NCBI RefSeq assembly: GCF_001500025.1
Contig: NZ_LQIW01000019.1
Location: forward strand, 1 to 63,383
DNA: 63,383 nucleotides
Direction: 5' to 3'
Source of the DNA: Mycobacterium sp. IS-1590
GTDB taxonomy: Bacteria; Actinomycetota; Actinomycetes; Mycobacteriales; Mycobacteriaceae
The translations under genes were made by a program, and so were the position numbers. Within the stretch, counting starts at the first letter, position 1; the number at the start of each line of letters is the position of its first letter. Positions 7,765 through 15,617 of this stretch are shown here, piece after piece. The notes under the pieces were generated by a model. The model was given only the letters and a program-made list of their open reading frames with translations. It was not told the DNA's origin and did no database searches.

Positions 7765-7820
7765 CGAGACTGCGGTCAGATCGCATTCCGAGCCGATTCC
7801 GCGATCTGCCCGCAGTCTCG
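7765..7820. repeat. Palindromic repeat / hairpin, copy 1
   Basis: The 20-base arms at 7765-7784 and 7801-7820 match at 19 positions around a 16-base loop; the left arm starts CGAGACTGCGG. The hairpin begins 12 bases after the Hsp20 stop and could end that transcript, although no U-tract follows. Its outer arm sequence recurs in palindromes at 23945 and 51470, which suggests a dispersed repeat family. Confidence 0.75.
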
Positions 7821-7901
7821 GCACGTCTACGCGCCCCTCCGCGACAGATCTACGCATCCGCGCCGATGTTTCGCCGTGCGGACGGCCGCACGCTGGCTAG
7901 C

Positions 7902-10900
7902 ATGACTGGAATCGACGCGGCGCCGTTGAACTGGAGCGACTTGGGCGTGAGCGAACTGGTACCGACCGGAACGGTGACGCTGCTGCTGGCCGACGTCGAG
8001 GGGTCGACCCGGCTCTGGGAGACCCAGCCCGACGAGATGACGGCGGCTTTCGCGAACCTGGATCGGACGCTGGCCGAGGTGATCGGTGCCCACGGCGGGG
8101 TTCGGCCCATCGAGCAGGGCGAGGGCGACAGCTTCGTCATCGCCTTCGGGCGCGCAAGCGACGCGGTGGCATGCGCCCTTGATCTGCAGCTGGCTGCGCT
8201 GGCGCCGATCCGGCTACGTATCGGCCTGCACACCGGCGAAGTGCAACTGCGTGACGAGGCCAACTACATCGGCCCCACCATCAACCGCACCGCCCGGATA
8301 CGGGATCTCGCACACGGCGGGCAGACCGTGTTGTCCGGCACGACAACCGATTTGGTGTCTGACCGGTTACCGCCCGGTGCATGGCTGGCGGAACTTGGAA
8401 CGCATCCGGTCCGCGATCTGCCACGACCCGAACGTGTGGTGCAGCTCTGTCATCCCGACATTCGGAACGAGTTCCCGCCGCTGCGTACCGCCAAAAGCTC
8501 ACGTTCGCATAACCTCCCGGCGCAACTGACCAGCTTCATCGGCCGGGCGCCGCAACTAGACGATGTATGCCGGCTGCTTGCCGACAACCGCCTGGTCACC
8601 CTGACCGGCGCGGGCGGAGCGGGTAAGACGCGCCTCGCCATCGAAGTAGCGGGTGCGCTGTCCGAGGATTTCGCCGACGGCCTGTGGTGGGTGGACCTGG
8701 CAGCGATCGCCGATCCGGCCGTCGTCTCGATAACGATTGCCCGCACGCTGGGCCTGCCCGATCAACCCGGACGGTCCCCTCTGGAGACGGTGGAGCGCTT
8801 GATCGGCCACCGCGAAATGCTCCTGCTGCTGGACAACTGCGAACACCTGCTGGACGCGTGCGGTGACGTGATCACACGACTGCTGAACCACTGTCCGCGG
8901 TTGACGATCCTCACCACCAGCCGCGAGCCGATCGCGGTGTCCGGCGAGATCACGTGGCGGGTGCCCTCCCTGTCTCTGCAGGACGAGGCCGTCGCGCTGT
9001 TCACCGAACGGGCTCAACGGGCGCGGCCCACGTTCCACGCCTCAGGCGACGACCTCGCACTGGTGGTGGACGTGTGCCGGCGACTCGACGGTATGCCGCT
9101 CGCGATCGAGTTGGCGGCGGCCCGGATTCGCGCACTGTCGCTGCGCCAGATCGCAGACAGCCTCAATGACAGGTTCCGGCTCCTCACCGGCGGCGCCCGA
9201 AACACCATGCGGCGCCAACAAACCCTGCGGGCCTCGGTTGATTGGTCTCATGCGCTGTTGACTGAGCCGGAGCAGGTCCTGCTTCGACGGCTGGGCGTGT
9301 TCATGGACGGATTCGACCTCGACGCTGCGCGCGCTGTCGCGGCCACCAGCGAAGCCGAGGAATTCCAGATCCTCGACCAGCTGACCCTGCTCGTGGACAA
9401 GTCGCTCGTCACCGCCGAGGAAGACGCGGCCACCATGCGGTATCGCCTGCTCGAGACAGTCCGCCAGTACGCGCTCGAAAAGCTTGCCGAATCAGGCGAA
9501 GCCAGCCTGATACGGGCTCGGCATCGAGACCACTACGTCGCCACGGCAACTGGGCTGGAGGGCGACGATGGACTCATCGGATGGGCGGAGCGGGAGACCG
9601 GGAATCTACGCGCGGCGCATGCCTGGAGCATCGACAGCGGGGAGTTCGAGCCCGCCTTGCAGATGACATCGGCTCTGCAGCGGCTCTGGGAGACGCGCGG
9701 CAGGATGCGCGAAGGCATCGCCGCGTTCGATCTCGCGTTCGACGACAATCGCTATCGGGACGACGACGTCGCTGCGGCGGTCTGGGTGCGCGCCGTCGCC
9801 GACAGGAGCATCCTGACGGCCTGGACCGCCGAAGCGGCAAGCTTGGAGCGCGGCCAGGAGGCGCTGGCAGCTGCCCGGGCCCTGGGCGACCAAGGACTGA
9901 TCGCATCCTGCCTGGCTGCCTGCGGCGCGCTGGCCTACTACAACCCGGAGGTGTCACAGGCGTACTGGGCTGATGCGATCGAGCTCGCGCGCAGGAGCGG
10001 CGACAGATCAAAGCTGTGCTATTTCCTCAGCTGCCTGGCCGTCGCCACGAATGTGGCGGGGCAGCCGCTCGCCTCGCAACTGGCGGCGGAAGAGGGTCGT
10101 CGCGTCGCCGACACCATCGGTGATGGCTTCGTGTCGCGTCATTGCCGGATCTGGCAAGCGACCGCGATGGGCTGGCGAGGCGGAGTACAGGGTGCGGACG
10201 AGGTGATCCGCGGCGTCAGCGAAGAGGCACGTGCGGCCGGTGAACGAATGCTCGAGTTGTTCGCCCTGGTCTGTGAATGCAGCTCGTTCACATACGAGGG
10301 AAAGGCGGCCGTGGCTCGGGTGAAAGCCGAGGAAGCGCGCGAGACCTCGATCGCGATGGGTGGTTTCCATGAGGACAAGATCCACATTGCCTGGGCACTT
10401 TCCGCCCTGGCCGCCGACCGGGGCGCGGAGGCAAAGGCGGAGTGCGAAGCGGCGATAGGACAAACCGTTCCCGAGCAGATGCCCTACGTGCGAGCCCTCA
10501 CTCCGATGACCCTGGCGCTGCTCGCGTGCAGTGAGGTCGCCGCCGCACGCCGGTGGGTCGACGAAACGGTCGGGCTCACGGTCGGCAATTACCAACTGAA
10601 CGCGCTCGTCGCGCGAGCTCACGTAGCGCTTGCCCAGGGCGAACGCGACCAAGCCGAGCGGGACGCCCACGACGCCCTGGCGCTCGCTCCGGTCACCGGT
10701 GCGTTCCTGCGCGTGCCCGAAGCGCTCGAAGCTCTCGGGCGGTGCGCGGCCGACTATGGCAATCACCGGCACGCGGCTCGGCTCTTCGGCGCGGCCACGG
10801 CCAGCCGAACCGTGATGGGCGTAGCGCGGTGGCCGGTATACGCCATCGGATACGACGATGCGGTCGCACTGTGCCGAGAAGCCCTGGGAGAAGGCGTGTT

Positions 10901-11186
10901 CAACGCCAGCTGGGCCGAGGGTTCGGCCATGTCGACCGAGGAAGCCATCGCTTACGCCCAACGCGGGCGGGGCGACCGTAAGCGGCCCACGAGCGGATGG
11001 GAGTCGCTCACGCCGACCGAGCGGGACGTCGTCCGTCACGCCGTCGACGGGCTGGGCAACAAGGCCATCGCCGAGCGGATGTTCATCTCGCCGCGCACCG
11101 TGCAGACGCATCTGACCCACGTCTACGCCAAGCTCGGATGCGCCTCGCGGATTCAGCTGATCCAAGAGGCCGCACGTCACGCGTGA
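7902..11186 (+). CDS. Adenylate cyclase-STAND ATPase-LuxR regulator
   Basis: The large cytoplasmic regulator has about 1094 residues and four parts. A class III cyclase domain (about 20-170) shows LLLADVEGSTRLWE, GDSFVIAFG and INRTARI, so the metal Asp pair and the Asn/Arg of the active site are present. A STAND/NB-ARC ATPase follows with Walker A GAGGAGKTRLA and Walker B LLLLDNCEHLL. A long TPR-like helical region comes next, then a C-terminal LuxR helix-turn-helix (LTPTERDVVRHAVDG, NKAIAERMFISPRTVQTHL). M. tuberculosis has several of this architecture (Rv0386, Rv1358, Rv2488c). Starts at 7866 and GTG 7947 are alternatives; relatives start close to the 7947 position. Target genes are unknown. 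Confidence 0.9.
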   Translation: MTGIDAAPLNWSDLGVSELVPTGTVTLLLADVEGSTRLWETQPDEMTAAFANLDRTLAEVIGAHGGVRPIEQGEGDSFVIAFGRASDAVACALDLQLAALAPIRLRIGLHTGEVQLRDEANYIGPTINRTARIRDLAHGGQTVLSGTTTDLVSDRLPPGAWLAELGTHPVRDLPRPERVVQLCHPDIRNEFPPLRTAKSSRSHNLPAQLTSFIGRAPQLDDVCRLLADNRLVTLTGAGGAGKTRLAIEVAGALSEDFADGLWWVDLAAIADPAVVSITIARTLGLPDQPGRSPLETVERLIGHREMLLLLDNCEHLLDACGDVITRLLNHCPRLTILTTSREPIAVSGEITWRVPSLSLQDEAVALFTERAQRARPTFHASGDDLALVVDVCRRLDGMPLAIELAAARIRALSLRQIADSLNDRFRLLTGGARNTMRRQQTLRASVDWSHALLTEPEQVLLRRLGVFMDGFDLDAARAVAATSEAEEFQILDQLTLLVDKSLVTAEEDAATMRYRLLETVRQYALEKLAESGEASLIRARHRDHYVATATGLEGDDGLIGWAERETGNLRAAHAWSIDSGEFEPALQMTSALQRLWETRGRMREGIAAFDLAFDDNRYRDDDVAAAVWVRAVADRSILTAWTAEAASLERGQEALAAARALGDQGLIASCLAACGALAYYNPEVSQAYWADAIELARRSGDRSKLCYFLSCLAVATNVAGQPLASQLAAEEGRRVADTIGDGFVSRHCRIWQATAMGWRGGVQGADEVIRGVSEEARAAGERMLELFALVCECSSFTYEGKAAVARVKAEEARETSIAMGGFHEDKIHIAWALSALAADRGAEAKAECEAAIGQTVPEQMPYVRALTPMTLALLACSEVAAARRWVDETVGLTVGNYQLNALVARAHVALAQGERDQAERDAHDALALAPVTGAFLRVPEALEALGRCAADYGNHRHAARLFGAATASRTVMGVARWPVYAIGYDDAVALCREALGEGVFNASWAEGSAMSTEEAIAYAQRGRGDRKRPTSGWESLTPTERDVVRHAVDGLGNKAIAERMFISPRTVQTHLTHVYAKLGCASRIQLIQEAARHA

Positions 11187-11749
11187 CGGCTCAACCGGTA
11201 CAGCAGGTTGTTGCGCACGGCCGGCCACTCGACGTCGAGAATCGAATACACCACCGTGTCGCGGCGCGAACCATCGGGCAGCACCTGGTGGCTGCGCAGG
11301 ATCCCGTCGAGTTTGGCGCCCAGGCGCTCGATCGCCGCACGGCTGGCCATATTGAAGAAGTGCGTCCGGAATTCGACTGCGATACAGCCCAACTCGTCAA
11401 AGGCGTGACCGAGCATCAGCAGTTTGGTCTCGGTGTTGACGCCGCTGCGCCGCGCCGACGCGACATACCAGGTATTGCCGATCTCGAGGCGCCGATTGGC
11501 CGCGTCGACGCTCATGTAACTCGACGACCCGACCAGCGTTCCGTCGCGGCGCCGCACCACGAACGTCAGTCCGGTGTCGGGCGCCTGCACCGCCAGCCTG
11601 GCATACACCCACTGCTCGACGGCCTGGGGTGCGGGCGCCGCGGTGAACCACAAGCGCCCGAGCTCGCCGTCTGCGGCGACGGCCGCAACCTCCGAAATAT
11701 GCTCGCGGCGCAGCGGTTCCAACGTCACCCATTGTTCGCCGGTCAGCAC
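11177..11749 (-). CDS. GNAT-family N-acetyltransferase (RimJ/RimL type)
   Basis: The protein has about 190 residues, starting at GTG 11749 (VLTGEQWVTLEPLRREH). It reads as a complete GNAT fold: N-terminal strand, VGSSSYMSVD, the acetyl-CoA loop region TWYVASARRSGVNTETKLLM, and HFFNMASRAAIERLGAKLDG, the usual asparagine-bearing helix. It would transfer acetyl from acetyl-CoA to an amine of a protein N terminus or small molecule. The longer upstream frame is Gly/Arg rich and overlaps the next gene, so it is not used. Its stop overlaps the end of the convergent LuxR gene by ten bases. Confidence 0.85.
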   Translation of the reverse strand: MLTGEQWVTLEPLRREHISEVAAVAADGELGRLWFTAAPAPQAVEQWVYARLAVQAPDTGLTFVVRRRDGTLVGSSSYMSVDAANRRLEIGNTWYVASARRSGVNTETKLLMLGHAFDELGCIAVEFRTHFFNMASRAAIERLGAKLDGILRSHQVLPDGSRRDTVVYSILDVEWPAVRNNLLYRLSRHA

Positions 11750-11778
11750 GACCGGCTCGACGAACCCCCTCCCACCGC

Positions 11779-12195
11779 CTACGCGGCCGTCGCCCACGCG
11801 GCCACCATCGCCCACACCGACAGCACCACCGCGACCACGGCGATCACGACTCCGAGGTAGAGCCCGTAGCCGGCGGACACCGGTGCATACACGTAAAGCC
11901 GGTAGTACCACAGGGCCAGCACCACCAACAGCACCGAAATCGCGAGCGCGGCAGTGGATGCGATGCGAGCCGAGAACCCTCGGGCCGACATCGCGCCCGC
12001 GACGATCAGCAGCGAGGCCAGCAACACGATCAACTGGCCGACCCCGAATCCGGGTTTCGGTGCGGGCAGGTCACCGAAGATGCCGCCGATCGCGCTGACC
12101 CGGCCGCCGTTCGCGGTCAGCCACGGCAGCCATGCGCTCACCGAAACGATCGCCCCGCACAAGGCGACCAGCCATCCGGGGCGCACGCGCGACAT
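11779..12195 (-). CDS. Small integral membrane protein, unknown function
   Basis: The 138-residue protein has about four hydrophobic helices: roughly 8-24, 52-68, 80-97 (ALAISVLLVVLALWYY) and 112-135. It has no recognised domain beyond a generic Trp-containing membrane protein. It precedes the GNAT gene by about 30 bases on the same strand, so the two may be co-transcribed. I do not assign a function. Confidence 0.75.
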   Translation of the reverse strand: MSRVRPGWLVALCGAIVSVSAWLPWLTANGGRVSAIGGIFGDLPAPKPGFGVGQLIVLLASLLIVAGAMSARGFSARIASTAALAISVLLVVLALWYYRLYVYAPVSAGYGLYLGVVIAVVAVVLSVWAMVAAWATAA

Positions 12196-12243
12196 GCCAC
12201 GAGCCTATCGGCTGGATCGCACCGCACCGGTCTCTAGTCTTGA

Positions 12244-12720
12244 GTGTCCGACACCGAAAAGGCGGGTACTGGAATGACCGATCTTCCGGACTGGGCACAA
12301 CGCCTCGACCTGTCGCCCCATCCGGAGGGCGGCTGGTACAGGGAGACGTGGCGCAGCGACCTGACGGTGCCGCAGTCCGCGCTGCCGCCGGCGTACACCG
12401 GCCCGCGCAGTGCGGGCACCGCGATCCTCTTTCTGTTGATGCCGGGCCAGCAGTCGGCGTGGCACACCGTGCGCAGCGCCGAGGTGTGGCTGTTCCACGC
12501 GGGCAGCCCGCTGCTGCTCGAGGTCGGGCCCGAACAGGGCCGTGCCACAACTCATCTACTGGGTGTCGACATTCTCGCCGGAGAGCAGCCCCAGTTCGTC
12601 GTGCCGCCGGGCCACTGGCAGCGCGCCCGTCCACGCGACGACGAGCCGAGCCTGGTCAGCTGTGTGGTGGTTCCGGGCTTCGATTTCGCCGACTTCGAAC
12701 TCGCCGCCCCGACCGCCTGA
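12244..12720 (+). CDS. Cupin-fold protein (DUF985)
   Basis: The 158-residue single-domain cupin has the DUF985 signature: LSPHPEGGWYRETWR, GTAILFLLMPGQQSAWHTV, SAEVWLFHAGSPL and the closing strand region VPPGHWQRARP. The motif His residues may hold a metal. Members have been linked to sugar-related isomerase-like folds but mostly have no known reaction. GTG 12244 is used; an ATG at 12274 (MTDLPDW) is an equally plausible start, since the conserved part begins after it. The gene is convergent with the S4 gene, with two bases between stops. Confidence 0.85.
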   Translation: MSDTEKAGTGMTDLPDWAQRLDLSPHPEGGWYRETWRSDLTVPQSALPPAYTGPRSAGTAILFLLMPGQQSAWHTVRSAEVWLFHAGSPLLLEVGPEQGRATTHLLGVDILAGEQPQFVVPPGHWQRARPRDDEPSLVSCVVVPGFDFADFELAAPTA

Positions 12721-12722
12721 AT

Positions 12723-13100
12723 TCATCGAAGGCCCGCGCGCAGCCGTTCCAACATCCGGCGGTCCCGTTTGGTCGGCCGGCCCGCACCGCGGTCGCGGGC
12801 CGCGAACTGCACCGTGTCCGTCACCTGCGGCTTGGGGGTCTTGTCCAGGTAACACGTCGACGCGTCGGCCGCGCCCACCCGTTTGTGAATCACGCGAAGC
12901 ACTTCGACGACCCGCGTGGTCTGGCCGATGCGGGCCCGTACCTCATCGCCGGGCGCGACCGCGGTGGCCGGCTTGGCGGGCCGCCCGTTGATCCGGACAT
13001 GGCCGCCCCGGCATGCCTCTGCCGCGTCGGGCCTAGTCTTCGCCAACCGGACCGACCACAGCCACCTGTCTATGCGGGTCGACTCCACGTCACCCATCAT
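12723..13100 (-). CDS. S4-domain RNA-binding protein (Hsp15-like)
   Basis: The 125-residue protein has an S4 domain at residues 7-60 (STRIDRWLWSVRLAKTRPDA, GGHVRINGRPAKP, VAPGDEV) and a basic C-terminal tail. This is the layout of Hsp15/RqcP-type proteins, which bind stalled 50S subunits carrying peptidyl-tRNA and help recycle them. The position on its own between a cupin gene and a divergent SDR-like gene gives no further clue. A second ATG directly follows the first. Confidence 0.85.
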   Translation of the reverse strand: MMGDVESTRIDRWLWSVRLAKTRPDAAEACRGGHVRINGRPAKPATAVAPGDEVRARIGQTTRVVEVLRVIHKRVGAADASTCYLDKTPKPQVTDTVQFAARDRGAGRPTKRDRRMLERLRAGLR

Positions 13101-13203
13101 GGCCGACGGCTACCTTATTGTGACCTTAGATGGGCCTTATTTTTCTTAGGAATGGGTGTACGGTTGGGTCCACGCGGGCGCGCAGCGACGGAAGGAGCCC
13201 GAC

Positions 13204-13782
13204 ATGGATCACCAACCCGAACGAATCGTCCTGGTCACCGGCGGCTCGAGAGGCCTCGGCGCGCGGGTCGCGCGACAGCTCGGCAGCGTGGACACCCACG
13301 TGGTCGTCACTCGCGACATCTCCGACGAGGTCGAATCCGCGGAGGTGATCGACGGCATCGCATCGCGCTTCGGTCGGTTGGACACCTTGATCCTCAACTC
13401 CTCGGACACGCTGGACACCGGCGCGGACCCCGAATGCGCGATGCGCCTCAACCGCGACGCCCAACGCCGGCTCGCCCTGGCGGCCCTGCCGCTGATGCCG
13501 GTCGGCGGACGGATCGTCTTCGTCACCAGCCACCAGGCCCACTTCTTCCCCGACAAGGCGGTGCCCAAGGGCTACACGGCCGTCGCGGCAAGCATGCGGG
13601 CCGGCGAAACCGCCCTGCTGACAAGGCGTTCGGAGTTCCGCCAGGCCGGCGTGCAGCTCACGGTGGTGTCCGGCGACATGAGCCACATGACCTTCGCCGA
13701 CGCTGTCGTCGACGCGGCCACCACGCCGAACCCGGCGAGCATCATCTTCGTCGGCAGGACCGACTACCTGATGACCGCCTGA
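13204..13782 (+). CDS. SDR-fold protein with degenerate active site
   Basis: The 192-residue protein starts at ATG 13204, preceded by GGAAGGAG at good spacing. It has the SDR nucleotide-binding motif VLVTGGSRGLGARVA and LILNSSDTL in place of NNAG. A Ser is present in VFVTSHQAHF and a Tyr in PKGYTAVAAS, but the YxxxK lysine is absent (YTAVA, then SMRAGE). At about 190 residues it is shorter than the 250 usual for the family. It may bind NAD(P) without classic SDR chemistry, or use another residue. It is convergent with the VOC gene, with a hairpin between the stops. Confidence 0.75.
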   Translation: MDHQPERIVLVTGGSRGLGARVARQLGSVDTHVVVTRDISDEVESAEVIDGIASRFGRLDTLILNSSDTLDTGADPECAMRLNRDAQRRLALAALPLMPVGGRIVFVTSHQAHFFPDKAVPKGYTAVAASMRAGETALLTRRSEFRQAGVQLTVVSGDMSHMTFADAVVDAATTPNPASIIFVGRTDYLMTA

Positions 13783-13808
13783 GGCTCGCTCATCGCAGCG
13801 AGCTCAGG
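13778..13808. terminator. Hairpin between convergent genes, possible bidirectional terminator
   Basis: Arms CCTGAGGCTCGCT (13778-13790) and AGCGAGCTCAGG (13797-13808) pair with one bulged G around a six-base loop. The structure covers the stop codons of both the SDR-like gene and the convergent VOC gene. There is no U-tract, which is common for mycobacterial hairpin terminators. Confidence 0.5.
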
Positions 13809-14563
13809 TTGAACGCCGCTCCGGTGCAATCGACCACCGCGGCCAACCGCCCATAGGGCGTGTCTTCGGCGTCGCGAATCACGCCGCCGCCGTTGTCGAG
13901 GACCAGTTGCACGGTCTTGTCGACGTCGTCGGCGCCTAAGAAGAAATTCCAGTTCGAGGGCTCGCCGTCGGCTAGAAAGGCGCTGCCGTCCATCAGGCCG
14001 AGCAACGCCTCACCGTCGAAGTTCGCCGTGCTGTAGCGGAATTCGTCGGTGTCGGACACGGTCTCGATCTGCCAGCCGAACAGGTCGCCGTAGAACCGCT
14101 GCGCCCTGGCGTAGTCGCGGCCGGTCCACTGGAAGTACACCGGTGCGCCGTGTTCGTTGACGATCTCGAATCCGCGATGCCCGCCCGGCTGCCACAGTCC
14201 GACGAACGCGCCGCTGGGGTCCGACAGCATGCCCATCCAGCCCTTGTCCTTGATCTCCATGACCGGCGCCCCGCACGTCGTCGCGCCCGCGGCGATCGCC
14301 GCGTCGAGGGTGGCCTTGGCGTCGGCGGTGTGGAAATAGGTGGTCCAGCCGTCGGGGCTGTTCCACTGCGGATCGTTGAACATCAGGCCGGCGACCGGCC
14401 TGCCGTCTTGGGCGGCGGTGACGTAGCCGCCGTATTCGGGGCCCGCTGACTCGAACGTCCAGCCGAACACCTCGCCGTAGAAAGCTTGTGAGCGTTCGAC
14501 GTCCGAGGACGCCAGGTCGATCCAGGTCGGGGCGCCCACAGGGGCGGAATTGCGGATGGGCAC
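13790..14563 (-). CDS. VOC-family protein, two glyoxalase-like domains
   Basis: The 257-residue protein has two VOC (vicinal oxygen chelate) domains: about 12-125 (APTWIDLASSDVERSQAFYG, FGWTFES) and about 140-255 (APVYFQWTGRDYARAQRFYG, LFGWQIETV). It resembles the mycobacterial TB27.3/CFP30B type (Rv0577-like). Such proteins bind metals and small ligands, and their reactions are often unknown. GTG 14563 follows AAGGAG by about five bases. It is monocistronic, convergent with the SDR-like gene. Confidence 0.87.
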   Translation of the reverse strand: MPIRNSAPVGAPTWIDLASSDVERSQAFYGEVFGWTFESAGPEYGGYVTAAQDGRPVAGLMFNDPQWNSPDGWTTYFHTADAKATLDAAIAAGATTCGAPVMEIKDKGWMGMLSDPSGAFVGLWQPGGHRGFEIVNEHGAPVYFQWTGRDYARAQRFYGDLFGWQIETVSDTDEFRYSTANFDGEALLGLMDGSAFLADGEPSNWNFFLGADDVDKTVQLVLDNGGGVIRDAEDTPYGRLAAVVDCTGAAFNLSSLR

Positions 14564-14631
14564 GACGGGCTCCTTGTCGGTGAGTGGTCAGTCACCGGTG
14601 CAGACCGTCGTCCGCCCGAAAACTCATCGGA

Positions 14632-15534
14632 CTAGCGCGCGACCCCCAGGACCCGCAGCGCGTTCTCCTTGTAGATCAGCGACTGAACCGCGGGATCGAT
14701 GTCGAGGGTGTCGAAGTCGGCGCGCCACCTGTCGATCTGGATGTACGGGAAGTCGGTGCCGAACAGGACCTTGGTGCGCAGTTGCCTGCTCATGGCGCGG
14801 ACCAGCTGCGGCGGGAAGTACTTCGGGCTCCACCCGGACAGGTCGACGTACACGTTGGCCTTGTGGGTGGCGATCGCGATCTGCGAGTCGACCCACGGCA
14901 CCGCGGGGTGGGCCATCACGATCGTCAGCTCCGGGAAGTCGGCGGCGACGTCGTCGAGCAGCATCGGATCGGAGTAGCGCAGCTTGATGCGGTGCCCACC
15001 CGGCAGCCCCGACCCCATCCCCGTCTGGCCGGTGTGGAACAACACGGGCACTCCGGCCTCGGTGATCGCCTCGTAGATCGGGTAGAAGCGACGGTCGTTG
15101 GGCTCGAACGCCTGCATGCTCGGATGGAACTTGAAGCCCTTGACCCCGTAATCGCGGACGAGCTCGTGGACGCGGTGTACCGCCCGGCGCTCGTGCCACG
15201 GATCGACGCTGCCGAACGGGATCAGCACGTCGTTGTTGCGCGCGGCGCCGGCGACGAGGTCCTCGATCGAGTTCGGCACGTGGCGCATCGCCGTGCGCGC
15301 GTCGATGGTGAAGACGACCGCGGCGGTGTTGTGCTGCCGGTACAGGTCGGCGACCGCGTCGACGCCTGCCGTCGCGCCCGGTGGCATCTTGAAGTACTTC
15401 TCGGTCGCCTCGACGAGTTCGTCGACGTAGGCCTTGTGGCCGTGGCAGTCGATCTCGACGTGGGTGTGGATGTCGATCGCCGCGATGCGGTCGAAATCGA
15501 TGCCGTATTCGTACTTCTCGCCGCGTGCCGTCAC
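14632..15534 (-). CDS. Amidohydrolase-2 family hydrolase/decarboxylase
   Basis: The metal-dependent TIM-barrel enzyme has about 300 residues, starting at GTG 15534 (VTARGEKYEYGIDF). Metal ligands are visible in DIHTHVE, KFHPSMQ, LFHTGQTG, MAHPAVP and FGTDFPY. The family (PF04909) includes ring-opening hydrolases, hydratases and decarboxylases of aromatic and alicyclic acids. It is the last gene of the leftward catabolic operon, 83 bases after the aldehyde dehydrogenase. That gap holds a strong hairpin, so expression may differ from the genes upstream. The longer upstream frame is only read-through of the dehydrogenase gene in another frame. Confidence 0.88.
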   Translation of the reverse strand: MTARGEKYEYGIDFDRIAAIDIHTHVEIDCHGHKAYVDELVEATEKYFKMPPGATAGVDAVADLYRQHNTAAVVFTIDARTAMRHVPNSIEDLVAGAARNNDVLIPFGSVDPWHERRAVHRVHELVRDYGVKGFKFHPSMQAFEPNDRRFYPIYEAITEAGVPVLFHTGQTGMGSGLPGGHRIKLRYSDPMLLDDVAADFPELTIVMAHPAVPWVDSQIAIATHKANVYVDLSGWSPKYFPPQLVRAMSRQLRTKVLFGTDFPYIQIDRWRADFDTLDIDPAVQSLIYKENALRVLGVAR

Positions 15535-15568
15535 CCACGTGACGATATACGCGCCGAAACCGCTTGCG

Positions 15569-15613
15569 ATTCGGGTGTCCAAACAGCCGAATAGCGACTG
15601 TTTGGACACCGAA
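15569..15613. promoter_or_regulatory. Overlapping inverted repeats between ALDH and amidohydrolase
   Basis: GGTGTCCAAACAG (15574-15586) is exactly complementary to CTGTTTGGACACC (15598-15610), with an 11-base loop. A second inverted repeat, ATTCGG (15569-15574) with CCGAAT (15587-15592), shares bases with the first, so both cannot form at once. It could be an operator, a processing hairpin or an attenuator ahead of the amidohydrolase. Confidence 0.5.
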
Positions 15614-15617
15614 ATCC

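Noticed and set aside
11750..11911. Longer N terminus for the GNAT protein
   Set aside because: It is Gly/Arg rich, overlaps the membrane-protein gene on the same strand in another frame, and adds nothing to the fold.
12236..12256. HAIR (HspR) half-site CTTGAGT upstream of the cupin gene
   Set aside because: The required second half ACTCAAG seven bases later is missing.
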